A stretch of 64,000 nucleotides of DNA. Source: CAG-390 sp045636385. GTDB taxonomy: Bacteria; Bacillota; Clostridia; Oscillospirales; CAG-272. Positions 8,431 through 16,524 of the stretch are shown piece after piece (the stretch's first letter is position 1; each line of letters begins with the position of its first letter). Below the pieces are notes generated by a model. That model saw only the letters and a program-made list of their open reading frames with translations. It searched no databases and was not told the origin of the DNA. The stretch spans positions 62,001 to 126,000 of the forward strand of contig JAZTXK010000048.1 of NCBI GenBank assembly GCA_045636385.1, read 5' to 3'. The position numbers were made by a program, and so were the translations under genes.

Positions 8431-9351
8431 TTATTTTTTACCTTTATTCATTTTTTCGGAAAGCTCAATAAGCTTCATAAATCCTTCTGGGTTCTGCATA
8501 AAACCATTCATTAGCTGCATCTGCAATGCTGCATCGGATGACATTTGAGGCTGTGCAGGTTGCATGCTTCTAACAATAGTTCCAATTGTTTCGGGAGAAA
8601 AACTCTTAACTGCGCTTTCCAGTTCTCCCATCTTGTCAAGTATCTGATAAAGTACGGGCATAATTGCGGGAGATACGTTATCAACCATCACAGTTTCCGT
8701 TGTAGGAGTTTCTACAGAATCCGTATATGTAAAGGATTCTATGGTCTTTTTTAATCTTCCCTTAACCTCATCAACACTATCCAAGTCGGTTAAATCATAA
8801 TCGAGAGTACGTATTGCATTAACGTCAAACGGAATATTCTCGCCTTTCTTGCGAAGATGAATCATAGGTTTTTTAGTTCTTGATCTATAACCCATTTCGT
8901 AAAAGACGTTGGGATTGTGTCCCGAAATATCAGCAATTACTAAATCAGCATTTTCTAGCGAGTCGATGATCGTCTGCGTGATGGAGTTTGCATCATTTTG
9001 CTGATCTACACGAATTGCTGTGAAATCACACATCTCGCATACGGGCGAAATTACATACTTCAAAAGCTTATCAGAATTAGTGCGAGTTTCAGATCCTTCT
9101 TCTCCAATAGGACAAATAACAAAGCATTTTCTCATATCTTCACTCCTTTTTCTTATAGAATAAACTCCTCTGTCAATCTTACGAATCGTTCCGTTTCTTT
9201 GCATAGTGTTGAGAGATCCCGCAAACTGCCCCTCGGTATAATCATCCACACCGCTTTGCTCGAGGTAATTTTTTATCTCTTGAACACTATGATTCTCTTG
9301 ATCGGAAAGGCATTCGATAATTTTTTCTTGTAATTTTGAACTTGAAATCAT
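8431..9351 (-). CDS. wHTH plus TIR/nucleoside deoxyribosyltransferase-like protein
   Basis: 306 aa. Residues 1-68 form a winged helix ('SVQEIKNYLEQSG', 'RKIDRGVYSIR'). Residues 73-200 form a Rossmann-like domain with 'KCFVICPIGEEGSETR', then 'ENADLVIADISGHNPN' and 'VFYEMGYRS' (candidate catalytic Glu152). This is the pattern of nucleoside 2-deoxyribosyltransferase-like / TIR-like domains, some of which cleave nucleotides or NAD in anti-phage defence. The C-terminus is a Met/Gln-rich helical tail. GGAGG precedes the start. A defence role is inferred from domain and neighbours; no partner sensor gene is adjacent. Confidence 0.65.
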   Translation of the reverse strand: MISSSKLQEKIIECLSDQENHSVQEIKNYLEQSGVDDYTEGQFAGSLNTMQRNGTIRKIDRGVYSIRKRSEDMRKCFVICPIGEEGSETRTNSDKLLKYVISPVCEMCDFTAIRVDQQNDANSITQTIIDSLENADLVIADISGHNPNVFYEMGYRSRTKKPMIHLRKKGENIPFDVNAIRTLDYDLTDLDSVDEVKGRLKKTIESFTYTDSVETPTTETVMVDNVSPAIMPVLYQILDKMGELESAVKSFSPETIGTIVRSMQPAQPQMSSDAALQMQLMNGFMQNPEGFMKLIELSEKMNKGKK

Positions 9352-9460
9352 ACTTTAATCCTCCTTTTTTTTAATTATACCACAACAAGCAACATTTGTC
9401 AAGAGAAAAATACAAGATTGCAAGAAATTCTTCTTATTTCTTGCATTTCAAAAAAGAGTC

Positions 9461-9508
9461 AAAAACCGCTATCAAGGTGTGTTCAGTACACTTTGATAGG
9501 GGTTTTTT
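9461..9508 (-). terminator. Terminator of the methylase-nuclease operon
   Basis: An inverted repeat AAAACC.GCTATCAA / TTGATAG.GGTTTT around an 11-nt loop. On the minus strand it runs into T-rich sequence. It lies 25 nt past the DUF262-HNH stop codon. Confidence 0.7.
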
Positions 9509-9530
9509 ATCTACTACAGTTCATTACTTA

Positions 9531-10625
9531 TCATTGATTACCCTTTTTGAGATTGCAATCTCGGCACAGCATTTGGCAATTTTCAGGCGTTGTATGACCG
9601 CCTTTAGACCAAGCCTTGATATGATCGGCATGCATTTCCTCAAATTCAAATTCTTCGCCGCAGATGGTGCACTTATGTCCTTGCTTTTCATAGGCGGCAA
9701 GAGCATCCCGACGATCAAAAGCGCGGATAGATAGCTTCTTTTCTTCTCCCGTCAACAAATACTCGTAAATGCCCGATTTCTTGGTAACATCTTCGTCACC
9801 CATAAGACGCTGAATTTCAAGTTCAAGCTTTTTGGGATCAAGATCGGTGCGCTTACCGTGATTGTTATAAAGTAATCCCCAAGCCAACCCTTTCATCTCC
9901 CTACGTTTTTTCGGAAAGATAGCTTGCACCCAATCAACAACGGAACGGAAATAATTCCAAAGTGTTATGGCACTCGGATCGTGCTGATGCTCCGACATAT
10001 AACCTTCGATAGTTTTTCCTTCAGCAGATGCAGCCCATAGTATAGCTGTTTCAAGATATTCTTGTCTGATGCTTGACCCCTTTAAATAATCTCCTGCAAG
10101 AGAATCCGCCGCACACCCTGTTTTGGAAAAATATCGCTTAGCATCAGACGTCCACGAGCCTGCATATACGGCATTTCTCAATTCCTGGTCTGTAAGTTGT
10201 TCGCCTGCAATGTTAATAATTCTGAACCAATCAAGCTTTTCGCTATCCGTTCCGTCGCATACATAAACAAACAACGGATAATCCAATATCTTTTTCTTTA
10301 TATCAGCAGGCAAATTATAGAAGTATTTATCATCGACAGAGAAAGAACCGTCCACATATTCACAAAGCGATATGGTTCTTTGCTGTCCGTCAAGCACTTC
10401 GTATGTATCATCACCGGTTTTACACCAATATATAACATTTAATGGAAGTCCTTTAAGCACAGTACGAATAACCTCATCTCTTTGGGCGTCTTTGTAAACA
10501 AACTCACGCTGATATTTAGGTCTGATATCAAGTCTATCATTATAACCAACAACGCCTTCTTCTGCATCGTTAAAATAGCCCTCGCAGACTTCTCCAACTG
10601 TTATTTTTCTTTCCTCAATAATCAT
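9531..10625 (-). CDS. DUF262 (GmrSD-type N-domain) plus HNH endonuclease
   Basis: 364 aa. An N-terminal DUF262/ParB-like nuclease fold has 'RPKYQREFVY' (about 36-45) and the hallmark 'VLDGQQRTISL' (DGQQR 79-83). The C-terminal HNH domain (about 318-364) has CxxC 'CTICGEE', 'HADHIKAWSKGG', 'ENCQMLCRDCN', so metal and catalytic residues appear intact. DUF262 proteins such as GmrS and BrxU restrict modified DNA. The start overlaps the methylase stop (ATGA), so the two are translationally coupled. The pair is likely a restriction-modification-like system in which the methylase protects or marks DNA. Confidence 0.85.
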   Translation of the reverse strand: MIIEERKITVGEVCEGYFNDAEEGVVGYNDRLDIRPKYQREFVYKDAQRDEVIRTVLKGLPLNVIYWCKTGDDTYEVLDGQQRTISLCEYVDGSFSVDDKYFYNLPADIKKKILDYPLFVYVCDGTDSEKLDWFRIINIAGEQLTDQELRNAVYAGSWTSDAKRYFSKTGCAADSLAGDYLKGSSIRQEYLETAILWAASAEGKTIEGYMSEHQHDPSAITLWNYFRSVVDWVQAIFPKKRREMKGLAWGLLYNNHGKRTDLDPKKLELEIQRLMGDEDVTKKSGIYEYLLTGEEKKLSIRAFDRRDALAAYEKQGHKCTICGEEFEFEEMHADHIKAWSKGGHTTPENCQMLCRDCNLKKGNQ

Positions 10626-11710
10626 TTGTTTACCTCCTCGGGATGTTTGTTTCTTATCAAAATTCGTGCATAAGGACGAATATATTCTCCGTTTTCCTCG
10701 TATTCGACCTTGGTTCTTCCTTCATGGTTGCGAGTTATACCAATTTCTTTAGCTAAATCGCCCTCACCAAGTCCAATAATTTCAAATTGCTCGGGATTAT
10801 ATTGACCCATAAAAGAGATTGGAACACCCATTATGCCGCAAAAATCACAAGGGATATCGTTGATATTTTTTACATCAATTCCATCATAGTTAGTATATTT
10901 AGGATAGTTTTCTTTTGAATATTTCTTTACAAGAATTAAATTTTCATGTCTTTTCTTTAAGTCTAAGTTGGTAAACCAGCAGATACCCGGAACTTTAATA
11001 TAGTGGTTGCCTTGGTCATCAACTCGAAACTTGCCAGGAATAAAATCATAATCATCAGGAACCTTGTATTCGTATGTTTTATTAAAGTAATATCCAAGCC
11101 ACATTTGATTGTCCCGAATAAGAGGAAATGTTTCACGATATTTACATCCATTCAAAGTCCCCATAACAATAAAATACTTTTTCTTTTCTACCAACAGTGA
11201 AATGTACTCACGGAACAAAGAAAATGGTGGGTTGGTAACAACTATATCCGCCTCATCTAATAACGACAAACACTCAGGCGACCGAAAATCTCCGTCGCTT
11301 TCTAATTCAACCAATGTATTTTCTCTCGATTTGAAAAGCTCGGCAACATCGAACATATCGACGCCACCATCGCCTGTTTTGTCATATACAGTAGTGATGA
11401 TTGCTTTGTATGGCTTGTTTTGACTTTCCTCACCTTGTCCTACAACATCAAATATAGATAATTGTTGATTAGCAATTGGTGAATCTGCATAACAAGTTGC
11501 GATCAACTTCTTCAAACCAAGTCTGTTAAAATTCAAAACAAAATACTTAAAAAAATTACTTTCAAAAGGATCATCGCAATTACATAATACTATTTTACCT
11601 TCAAAATGTTTACGATAATGGCGAAGTTCCTTTTCTATATCTGATAATTGTGTATAAAACTCATCGTTTTTTTCAACTTTAGCAGTTCCTAAATTTTTAT
11701 TTTTTGCCAT
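10622..11710 (-). CDS. EcoRI-family adenine-specific DNA methyltransferase
   Basis: 362 aa from the ATG at 11710, preferred over 11728 because GGAG sits 10 nt upstream. The catalytic motif IV 'DIVVTNPPFSLFREYI' (NPPF at about 160-163) and the neighbouring 'WLGYYFNKTYEYKVP' and 'ICWFTNLDLKKRHE' segments match the EcoRI methylase family (PF13651 type), which makes N6-methyladenine. The gene overlaps the DUF262-HNH gene by 4 bp. It looks intact. The target sequence is not predictable here. Confidence 0.88.
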   Translation of the reverse strand: MAKNKNLGTAKVEKNDEFYTQLSDIEKELRHYRKHFEGKIVLCNCDDPFESNFFKYFVLNFNRLGLKKLIATCYADSPIANQQLSIFDVVGQGEESQNKPYKAIITTVYDKTGDGGVDMFDVAELFKSRENTLVELESDGDFRSPECLSLLDEADIVVTNPPFSLFREYISLLVEKKKYFIVMGTLNGCKYRETFPLIRDNQMWLGYYFNKTYEYKVPDDYDFIPGKFRVDDQGNHYIKVPGICWFTNLDLKKRHENLILVKKYSKENYPKYTNYDGIDVKNINDIPCDFCGIMGVPISFMGQYNPEQFEIIGLGEGDLAKEIGITRNHEGRTKVEYEENGEYIRPYARILIRNKHPEEVNK

Positions 11711-11914
11711 TTCATTTTCTCCATTCATACTTGTTAGGTGTAAATATAGTTTGTTATCATTACATATTTCAATAAATATCGCACTGATAGCAAAAGCATA
11801 TTGTTGCTTTTGAATCTTTCAGTTTGTACATTTTGAGATTATTATTTCTCATTCTTTTGCCTACAAATCTATTTCAGTTCTTCTACTGCCATTTCGTGGT
11901 AAAAAGATGAAAGA

Positions 11915-12793
11915 TTAGTTGTTATCCAACACTTCCAAATACTGATCCAATCTCTTATTGAGATATTCCGCGAAGAGTTTGGTCATCTCGGAGCGGTGGT
12001 CGAAGGCGTCGTAGTAGCGCATTCGGTCGGTGAATTTGATATCGATGGGGGGATATCCGGCTTTCATCAGCTCGAGGTTGATGATGAGGCGTCCGGTTCT
12101 GCCGTTGCCGTCGATGAAGGGGTGGATGGATTCGAATGCGATATGCAGGTCGGCGAGTTTTTCTACGATATTACGCTCATCGTTTGCGTACTGCTGCATG
12201 AGGTCGTTCATCTTAGGCTCGATCAGATAGGGCTGAACGGGATCCTGCTTCGCGCCCATAATGCGAACGGGTACTCTGCGGTACACACCGCGGTCAAGCG
12301 GTTTGTCAGCAAGGACGAGGGAGTGGATCTGCTTGATAACGGTTTCAGACAGCGGAGTACGTTCCTTGACGAGGTCGCAAATGAAATAAAATGCGTCCCT
12401 ATGTCCGACGGCTTCCATATGATCCTTTAGCGGTTTTTGGTCGATAGTCAAGCCCTTGAGTACCATATCGGTTTCGCGCAGAGTAAGAGTGTTGCCCTCG
12501 ATCGCGTTGGAGTTATAGGTATATTCAATCATAAAATCCTTGTTCAGACGCGCTACTTCACCCTCGGTGAGCGGACGGCGACCGTCGAGTTCGATCTTTT
12601 TTCTTTCAATCTGGGCGAGAAGGGTTTCCTTGCCGCGAATGCGTCCGTCAGCAGGTTTGGGAGCATTATCGGGAATAAACCAAAGTTTGCCCTCGCGCCA
12701 CGCGCCGTCGATCTGCCCGTTGATGCAGAGAGTTCGCACGCGTCTATCGGAGATGCCCCATTTTTCTGCGGCTTGTTTTGTTGTCATAGCCAT
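11915..12793 (-). CDS. Fic family protein (class II, N-terminal inhibitory motif)
   Basis: 292 aa. Residues 1-45 form an HTH ('MTTKQAAEKWGISDRRVRTL'). The Fic core has the complete motif H224-PFIDGNGRTGR, so AMPylation (or related transfer) is expected. An inhibitory motif S95-NAI-E99-G matches (S/T)xxxE(G/N) ahead of the core, typical of self-inhibited class II Fic proteins. It may act as a toxin-like or regulatory enzyme. It lies near the attR end of the island with its own RBS (GAGGTATAG), in the same direction as the other cargo. No separate antitoxin is seen, which is consistent with the built-in inhibitor. Confidence 0.88.
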   Translation of the reverse strand: MAMTTKQAAEKWGISDRRVRTLCINGQIDGAWREGKLWFIPDNAPKPADGRIRGKETLLAQIERKKIELDGRRPLTEGEVARLNKDFMIEYTYNSNAIEGNTLTLRETDMVLKGLTIDQKPLKDHMEAVGHRDAFYFICDLVKERTPLSETVIKQIHSLVLADKPLDRGVYRRVPVRIMGAKQDPVQPYLIEPKMNDLMQQYANDERNIVEKLADLHIAFESIHPFIDGNGRTGRLIINLELMKAGYPPIDIKFTDRMRYYDAFDHRSEMTKLFAEYLNKRLDQYLEVLDNN

Positions 12794-13170
12794 TATCTAT
12801 ACCTCGATACGTTGAGATTTCGAATTTATAATCTATCAGTATAAGTATATCACTCTTGCGGCACAATGTCAAGACTTTGCGGAATAATATAATAATTTCT
12901 TCGGAATATTATCAAGTATTTTAAGCAGCTTGAACTCAAAAAACAAGAGCGATCCGAAGATCGCCCATGTAAGTTAATTACCTATTATAATAATGAAAAT
13001 CCGTGCTACGCAATTTTGCTTGATTTGCTACGCAGTTTGCTACGCAAGCGGGTTTGCAGGAGTTTTGGGGTATAAAAGTTGCACGGTTTGGGTGTTATAT
13101 ACGTTGAAATAAGGTAAGATTTTTCGTGCAATACTCATAAAGCACTTTATAATTTACATAATTTTCCATT
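12794..13170. other. Gene-free right end of the island
   Basis: 377 bp between the Fic gene and attR. It holds a short imperfect hairpin around 12940-12970 ('gagcgatccgaagatcgcccat'), three integrase arm-type repeats (separate entry) and A/T-rich sequence before attR. No credible ORF is seen. Confidence 0.6.
13004..13047. promoter_or_regulatory. Integrase arm-type repeats near attR
   Basis: TGCTACGCA(A/G) occurs at 13004-13013, 13026-13035 and 13038-13047, the same decamer found near attL. All three are in the same orientation. Likely recombinase-binding sites. Confidence 0.5.
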
Positions 13171-13217
13171 TTCGGGACGTAGAAGTCGCAGGTTCGAATC
13201 CTGTCATCTCGACCAAA
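13171..13217 (+). repeat. attR: second copy of the 47-bp tRNA-Pro repeat
   Basis: Identical to 3527-3573 from the anticodon loop through CCA plus two A. The 5' half of a tRNA is absent, so this is an attachment site and not a functional tRNA. The original host terminator follows immediately. Confidence 0.93.
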
Positions 13218-13219
13218 AA

Positions 13220-13252
13220 CAGAGGGGATAGCCAAAGGCTATCCCCTCTGCT
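13220..13252 (+). terminator. Original tRNA-Pro terminator
   Basis: A 14-bp stem CAGAGGGGATAGCC/GGCTATCCCCTCTG with loop AAA, followed by CTTTT. It sits directly past attR, where it would have followed tRNA-Pro before insertion. Confidence 0.85.
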
Positions 13253-13344
13253 TTTCGTCTCGATTCCAAGGATTCGAAACTCTTGCTGTTGCAACGCAAC
13301 AGGGGTCTTTGCGCGCGACTGCCGCACGTCAGTTTAGCACAAAT

Positions 13345-13376
13345 TATGCGCGCAAATGGAGGTTCAGAATCCTGTC
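13345..13376 (+). repeat. 32-bp direct repeat, left copy (relic att)
   Basis: Identical to 16367-16398. The internal 'ggttcagaatcctgtc' is one base different from the T-arm 'ggttcgaatcctgtc' of tRNA-Pro, so both copies look like decayed attachment sites. The pair bounds a 3-kb segment with three genes. Confidence 0.75.
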
Positions 13377-13392
13377 ATTTTAATTTCTTTTT

Positions 13393-13428
13393 GAGCATTT
13401 TGGAGAGAGCTCCGAAATGCTCTTTTTT
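13393..13428 (+). terminator. Hairpin terminator copy
   Basis: Stem GAGCATTTTGGAG/CTCCGAAATGCTC with loop AGAG, then TTTTTT. It is a diverged copy of the terminator at 3624-3659 and is followed by the same sequence. Confidence 0.8.
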
Positions 13429-13549
13429 CTACACTGCTACACAGCTTTTTGAGGGGTATTACACAGTTTGCTACGCAAAAAAAGTATAGGTACTTTGATT
13501 TCGAGCGAACAAGTTCGTTTTTGTATCGGCAAAGAATGTATGATAGACA

Positions 13550-14443
13550 TCAATCATTATATTGATCATATATGGATTCAACACTCATACCTAAATATAT
13601 TGAAGGTTCATAAGTGTATCGAGCAATCTCTTGGCAACAAGTGACCACATTTATAAAAAATAACTTTATATGACGATACTTATCTTGTGTATCAATAGTA
13701 ACATGATTCTCATTATTTACCACAGTTTCAATATCGCAATCGAATGTAGAATAAGGCCATGCCGCTGTAGTATTAACATTCACTTTCTTTTTTCGTAAAT
13801 GCTCAAGTAGTATTGGCGGAAACGTTTGGAAATTCAATATATATGTTATGCAACAATCTTCAACACTTAATATTGAATTATGCCAATAAGTTCTATCAAT
13901 GTCACCATATATTTCCTCATTGCTTAGTGATTCGTAATCAAAGTCAAGTTTGTTACAAATCAAAAAAGATCCGACAGTATCATATTGTTTGGCAGTTTTT
14001 GCATATTTAGTAATAGGTTCGCCTTTTCTTCCGTTTATAATAATTTGTTTGTTTTTCGCCATTTTACGCAATGCATCTATATATTGACTTTTGGATAGAG
14101 TAGATTTTACTTCGATGATCCCCAACACTTCTTCAGCAGGAAGCATACGAGAAATATCATCAGCAATAATTGGAGAAATATCTGAATTGTAAATAATAAT
14201 ATCACATTGTGTTGTGATAGAATCATCGGCTGTAATAATAAAACCATCAGATATACTTGAATGTTTGTTTAAAAGCAATCGTAATATTTGTTTACACGAT
14301 TCTTCTCTATACTTGCCGTATTCACCCGGATGTATAAGTTTGTTCTTTTCGTCCTTAAAGATAGCACTGCTATCATCTGAAAAATGACCAACAAATTGTT
14401 CGATATTTCTTTCAAACACTTTTTCAAATATTTTGGATGCCAT
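13550..14443 (-). CDS. DUF6602-like protein with PD-(D/E)xK-type core
   Basis: 297 aa. The N-terminal helices 'FEKVFERNIEQFVGHF' and 'GEYGKYREESCKQILRLLL' lead to a nuclease-like core: 'TTQCDIIIYNSDISPII' followed by 'AEEVLGIIEVKSTLSKSQY'. The D...E-x-K arrangement matches the restriction-endonuclease fold used in DUF6602-type proteins, which are common as orphans on mobile elements. A DNA-acting, defence-related role is likely but unproven. GGAGG precedes the ATG. The A/T-rich composition fits transfer. Confidence 0.6.
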   Translation of the reverse strand: MASKIFEKVFERNIEQFVGHFSDDSSAIFKDEKNKLIHPGEYGKYREESCKQILRLLLNKHSSISDGFIITADDSITTQCDIIIYNSDISPIIADDISRMLPAEEVLGIIEVKSTLSKSQYIDALRKMAKNKQIIINGRKGEPITKYAKTAKQYDTVGSFLICNKLDFDYESLSNEEIYGDIDRTYWHNSILSVEDCCITYILNFQTFPPILLEHLRKKKVNVNTTAAWPYSTFDCDIETVVNNENHVTIDTQDKYRHIKLFFINVVTCCQEIARYTYEPSIYLGMSVESIYDQYND

Positions 14444-14569
14444 GATAGTACCTCCGGTATAGTTTAACAGCTATTGCTAAAAGTTACAATATTCATTGTT
14501 TTGCGTTACTTACAGTATTTATCATTATACCACAAATTTTCCCATATTTCAACCCAAATATTTTGCAAT

Positions 14570-14602
14570 AAAAAGCAGCGAGATAACCTCGCCGCTTTCT
14601 TT
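14570..14602 (-). terminator. Terminator of the GyrI-like gene
   Basis: On the minus strand, stem AAAGC.GCGAG/CTCGC.GCTTT with a 5-nt loop, then T-rich sequence. It lies 40-70 nt past the stop at 14643. Confidence 0.7.
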
Positions 14603-14642
14603 GTTTTACGTATCAAATTCTGATTTCAACAATATTGATTTA

Positions 14643-15146
14643 TTACTTCACAAAATAACAGTAATCCAATATAACATTTCCCTTCTCATCGGGGGCAGTA
14701 TATCTCGGGCAGGTGCAGTTTTCGAACGACCATACGCCGCCGTTTTCATCCGTCCACATCTCAAGCCCCGCGTCGATGACCGCGTCTTTACAAGGATTGG
14801 TTTTATGAACTTCCTTTTCCGTTCCGTATATCCAACACGTACCGAGCCCGATTGCGGAAAAATCGATATAGGCGAATTCTTCGGGAACGGGCGTGTTCGC
14901 GGGAGCGAACATACCAATCCAGTATTCAAAAGGCTGTCCGTCCGCGCGGCGTTCGAGACCGACGTAACCTCCGCCGTTTTCCCAGATCGCGGTTATTTTA
15001 TCGACGCCGCCCATTGCTTCCTCAATTTTATCGAACCAACCGTTCGCAAACCACTCGCCCCACATTGGACCGAAATTCGGATATTTTTTGCCGATGAAGC
15101 GCATCGCGGAAATTTCTTCTCTGAATGTTTTAATAATTTCAGCCAT
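14643..15146 (-). CDS. GyrI-like / effector-binding domain protein
   Basis: 167 aa from the ATG at 15146, chosen because GGAGG lies 11 nt upstream; a longer reading would overlap the preceding gene. The fold pattern (beta-alpha-beta repeats: 'ISAMRFIGKKYP', 'GGGYVGLERRADG', 'WIGMFAPANTPVPEEFAYI', 'GTCWIYGTEKEVH') matches stand-alone GyrI-like small-molecule-binding domains, related to AraC/BmrR effector domains. It lies 17 nt after the hypothetical gene upstream, and the two form an operon. Ligand unknown. Confidence 0.75.
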   Translation of the reverse strand: MAEIIKTFREEISAMRFIGKKYPNFGPMWGEWFANGWFDKIEEAMGGVDKITAIWENGGGYVGLERRADGQPFEYWIGMFAPANTPVPEEFAYIDFSAIGLGTCWIYGTEKEVHKTNPCKDAVIDAGLEMWTDENGGVWSFENCTCPRYTAPDEKGNVILDYCYFVK

Positions 15147-15163
15147 CTGTTTATTTTCCTCCG

Positions 15164-16231
15164 TTATTTTATACCTACGTAATGAGCAATCAGCAATGCT
15201 CTGAATGTAACGTCGCATGACTTACGCATTTTTGATTTCCAATCTGTTTCAAGCTGCAGCCCCGCATAAGGTCCCCAACCGCGGAATTCATTTTCATAGA
15301 ACGGAACTTCGCAAATTCCGTTATCGTTGATATGTTCAACGATATATTCAACTTCCGATTGTAATTCATTCAAATACGGATACAGACCACACCGGCAAAG
15401 CCATTCCACTTTTTCAAAATTAACTTTTCGAATTCCGTCAGCATCAAATTTATTTATTGCATTAGTAGAAATTGAATATCCTTCGGGATAATACCACAGA
15501 GGACCGACCGCATGGCCTACCCAACATGCCACGGGCGTATTCATAATTTCAGGTCTATCGATACGCATAAGACGCTTGAAGGATTCCGCGAGCATCTTAA
15601 TGTTGCTTTCAGTTTTCCATGAATCCGTAAATGCAAGTATTTCAAGATGGTATCTGCAAGGCCATCTTTCGCCGTTATTGAATAATCTGCACTTTTTTGA
15701 TTCGCGCGATACATCAAGTATTGAATCCACCTCGGTTACTCTGCGAAACGATTCAAGCGCAACTTCAATTTGCGGTTTTATATATATAATATCATCATAA
15801 TGCGCTCTTGCTATGCAAGCCGAACGAATCATATTTTGACCGAACGCAGGTATTTCAAACTCACTGTAATACTGTCCTTTGGTTTCATAGCAAAGGTCGG
15901 TAAGCTTTGTAGTTGCATAGGCATCCATAGCCTTATCGAGAAGTGAAGTTCCTTTAAGCCCTTTTTCTCCCATATACTTTGTAGCGGTTTCTTGGTTATC
16001 ATATTGTCCCGCATTTTTATTAGAACCGTGAAAACCAAGTCCTATCCAACCGTTTTCTTGCTGTTTTTCTGCCATAAAGCAGATTATCTTTTCCTGCAAA
16101 ATCTGCGATTTTAGCGTTGTTTCTTCCTTTTCGGTAATACGGCCGAGGATTTCTTTTTTCACGCGCAACTTTATCGACGGATTTGCATTTTCAAGAAGAA
16201 AATCTATCGCCTTTTGAAATTTTTGGTTCAT
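15164..16231 (-). CDS. Hypothetical protein (355 aa), alpha-alpha-barrel-like
   Basis: Unrecognised by name. The sequence begins 'MNQKFQKAIDFLLENANPS' and is predicted helical throughout. Regularly spaced Gly/Trp turns such as 'QENGWIGLGFHG', 'GERWPCRYHLEILAF' and 'CEVPFYENEFRGWGPY' resemble the repeating pattern of alpha/alpha-toroid proteins (prenyltransferase or terpene-cyclase-like). I have seen similar genes beside GyrI-like genes in Firmicutes, as here. No signal peptide or TM is present. The start has GGAGATTAT upstream. Confidence 0.6.
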   Translation of the reverse strand: MNQKFQKAIDFLLENANPSIKLRVKKEILGRITEKEETTLKSQILQEKIICFMAEKQQENGWIGLGFHGSNKNAGQYDNQETATKYMGEKGLKGTSLLDKAMDAYATTKLTDLCYETKGQYYSEFEIPAFGQNMIRSACIARAHYDDIIYIKPQIEVALESFRRVTEVDSILDVSRESKKCRLFNNGERWPCRYHLEILAFTDSWKTESNIKMLAESFKRLMRIDRPEIMNTPVACWVGHAVGPLWYYPEGYSISTNAINKFDADGIRKVNFEKVEWLCRCGLYPYLNELQSEVEYIVEHINDNGICEVPFYENEFRGWGPYAGLQLETDWKSKMRKSCDVTFRALLIAHYVGIK

Positions 16232-16366
16232 ATATAATCTCCTTTACACTCCACCGCAACCTTGATAACTATGTCGCATTTTCTATATTATACCACAAAA
16301 TTCGCTCACTTTCAACCCTTCCGCAAACAATCCCCTCTGTCTATTCGCAAACGCAAAATTTCACGA

Positions 16367-16398
16367 TATGCGCGCAAATGGAGGTTCAGAATCCTGTC
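16367..16398 (+). repeat. 32-bp direct repeat, right copy (relic att)
   Basis: Perfect copy of 13345-13376. Upstream at 16300-16365 is a reverse-oriented piece related to the dispersed 'GCGGAAAGGTTG' repeat family of the 32-39 kb region. Confidence 0.75.
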
Positions 16399-16444
16399 GT
16401 TCCGACTCGGCTTTTTTCTTTGTTCCGCAAGGCTTTTATGACAT

Positions 16445-16482
16445 TTTGGGAGGGTGAATTTTCACCCTCCCAAATAGTTTTT
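16445..16482 (+). terminator. Hairpin with 14-bp perfect stem
   Basis: Stem TTTGGGAGGGTGAA/TTCACCCTCCCAAA with a 2-nt loop, followed by TAGTTTTTAT on the plus strand. It lies 50 nt past the end of the peptidase operon on the other strand. It could terminate in either direction, with the T-tract favouring plus. Confidence 0.65.
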
Positions 16483-16524
16483 ATATTGTAAGTGCCGAGC
16501 GAGTTCGTGTCTTTATCGCGCGGC

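Larger units (their letters stand above)
3527..13217. mobile_element. tRNA-Pro-integrated genomic island (about 9.7 kb)
   Basis: Bounded by 47-bp direct repeats and carrying a tyrosine integrase next to attL, a DUF6809-like small gene, two island-type orphans, an AT-rich region beside a replication-initiator-like wHTH gene, a serine recombinase, and a cargo of a TIR-like protein, DUF262-HNH nuclease, EcoRI-family methylase and Fic protein. No relaxase, coupling ATPase or phage structural gene is present. It is therefore a small integrative, possibly mobilisable, element or its remnant, and not a self-transmissible ICE or prophage. Base composition dips strongly in the 6.4-7.5 kb part. Confidence 0.88.
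13345..16398. mobile_element. Relic insertion bounded by 32-bp direct repeats
   Basis: About 3 kb between two perfect 32-bp repeats that resemble the tRNA-Pro T-arm. The left end also has a copy of the island's terminator and arm-type repeats (13393-13475). It contains a DUF6602-like gene, a GyrI-like gene and a hypothetical gene, but no integrase. This suggests an older tRNA-Pro element that has lost its mobility genes and sits in tandem with the intact island. The two genes at 14.6-16.2 kb could instead be core genes trapped between duplicated sites. Confidence 0.55.

Noticed and set aside
13171..13217. Second tRNA gene
   Set aside because: Only the 3' half of tRNA-Pro is present with no D arm or 5' acceptor strand; it is attR.
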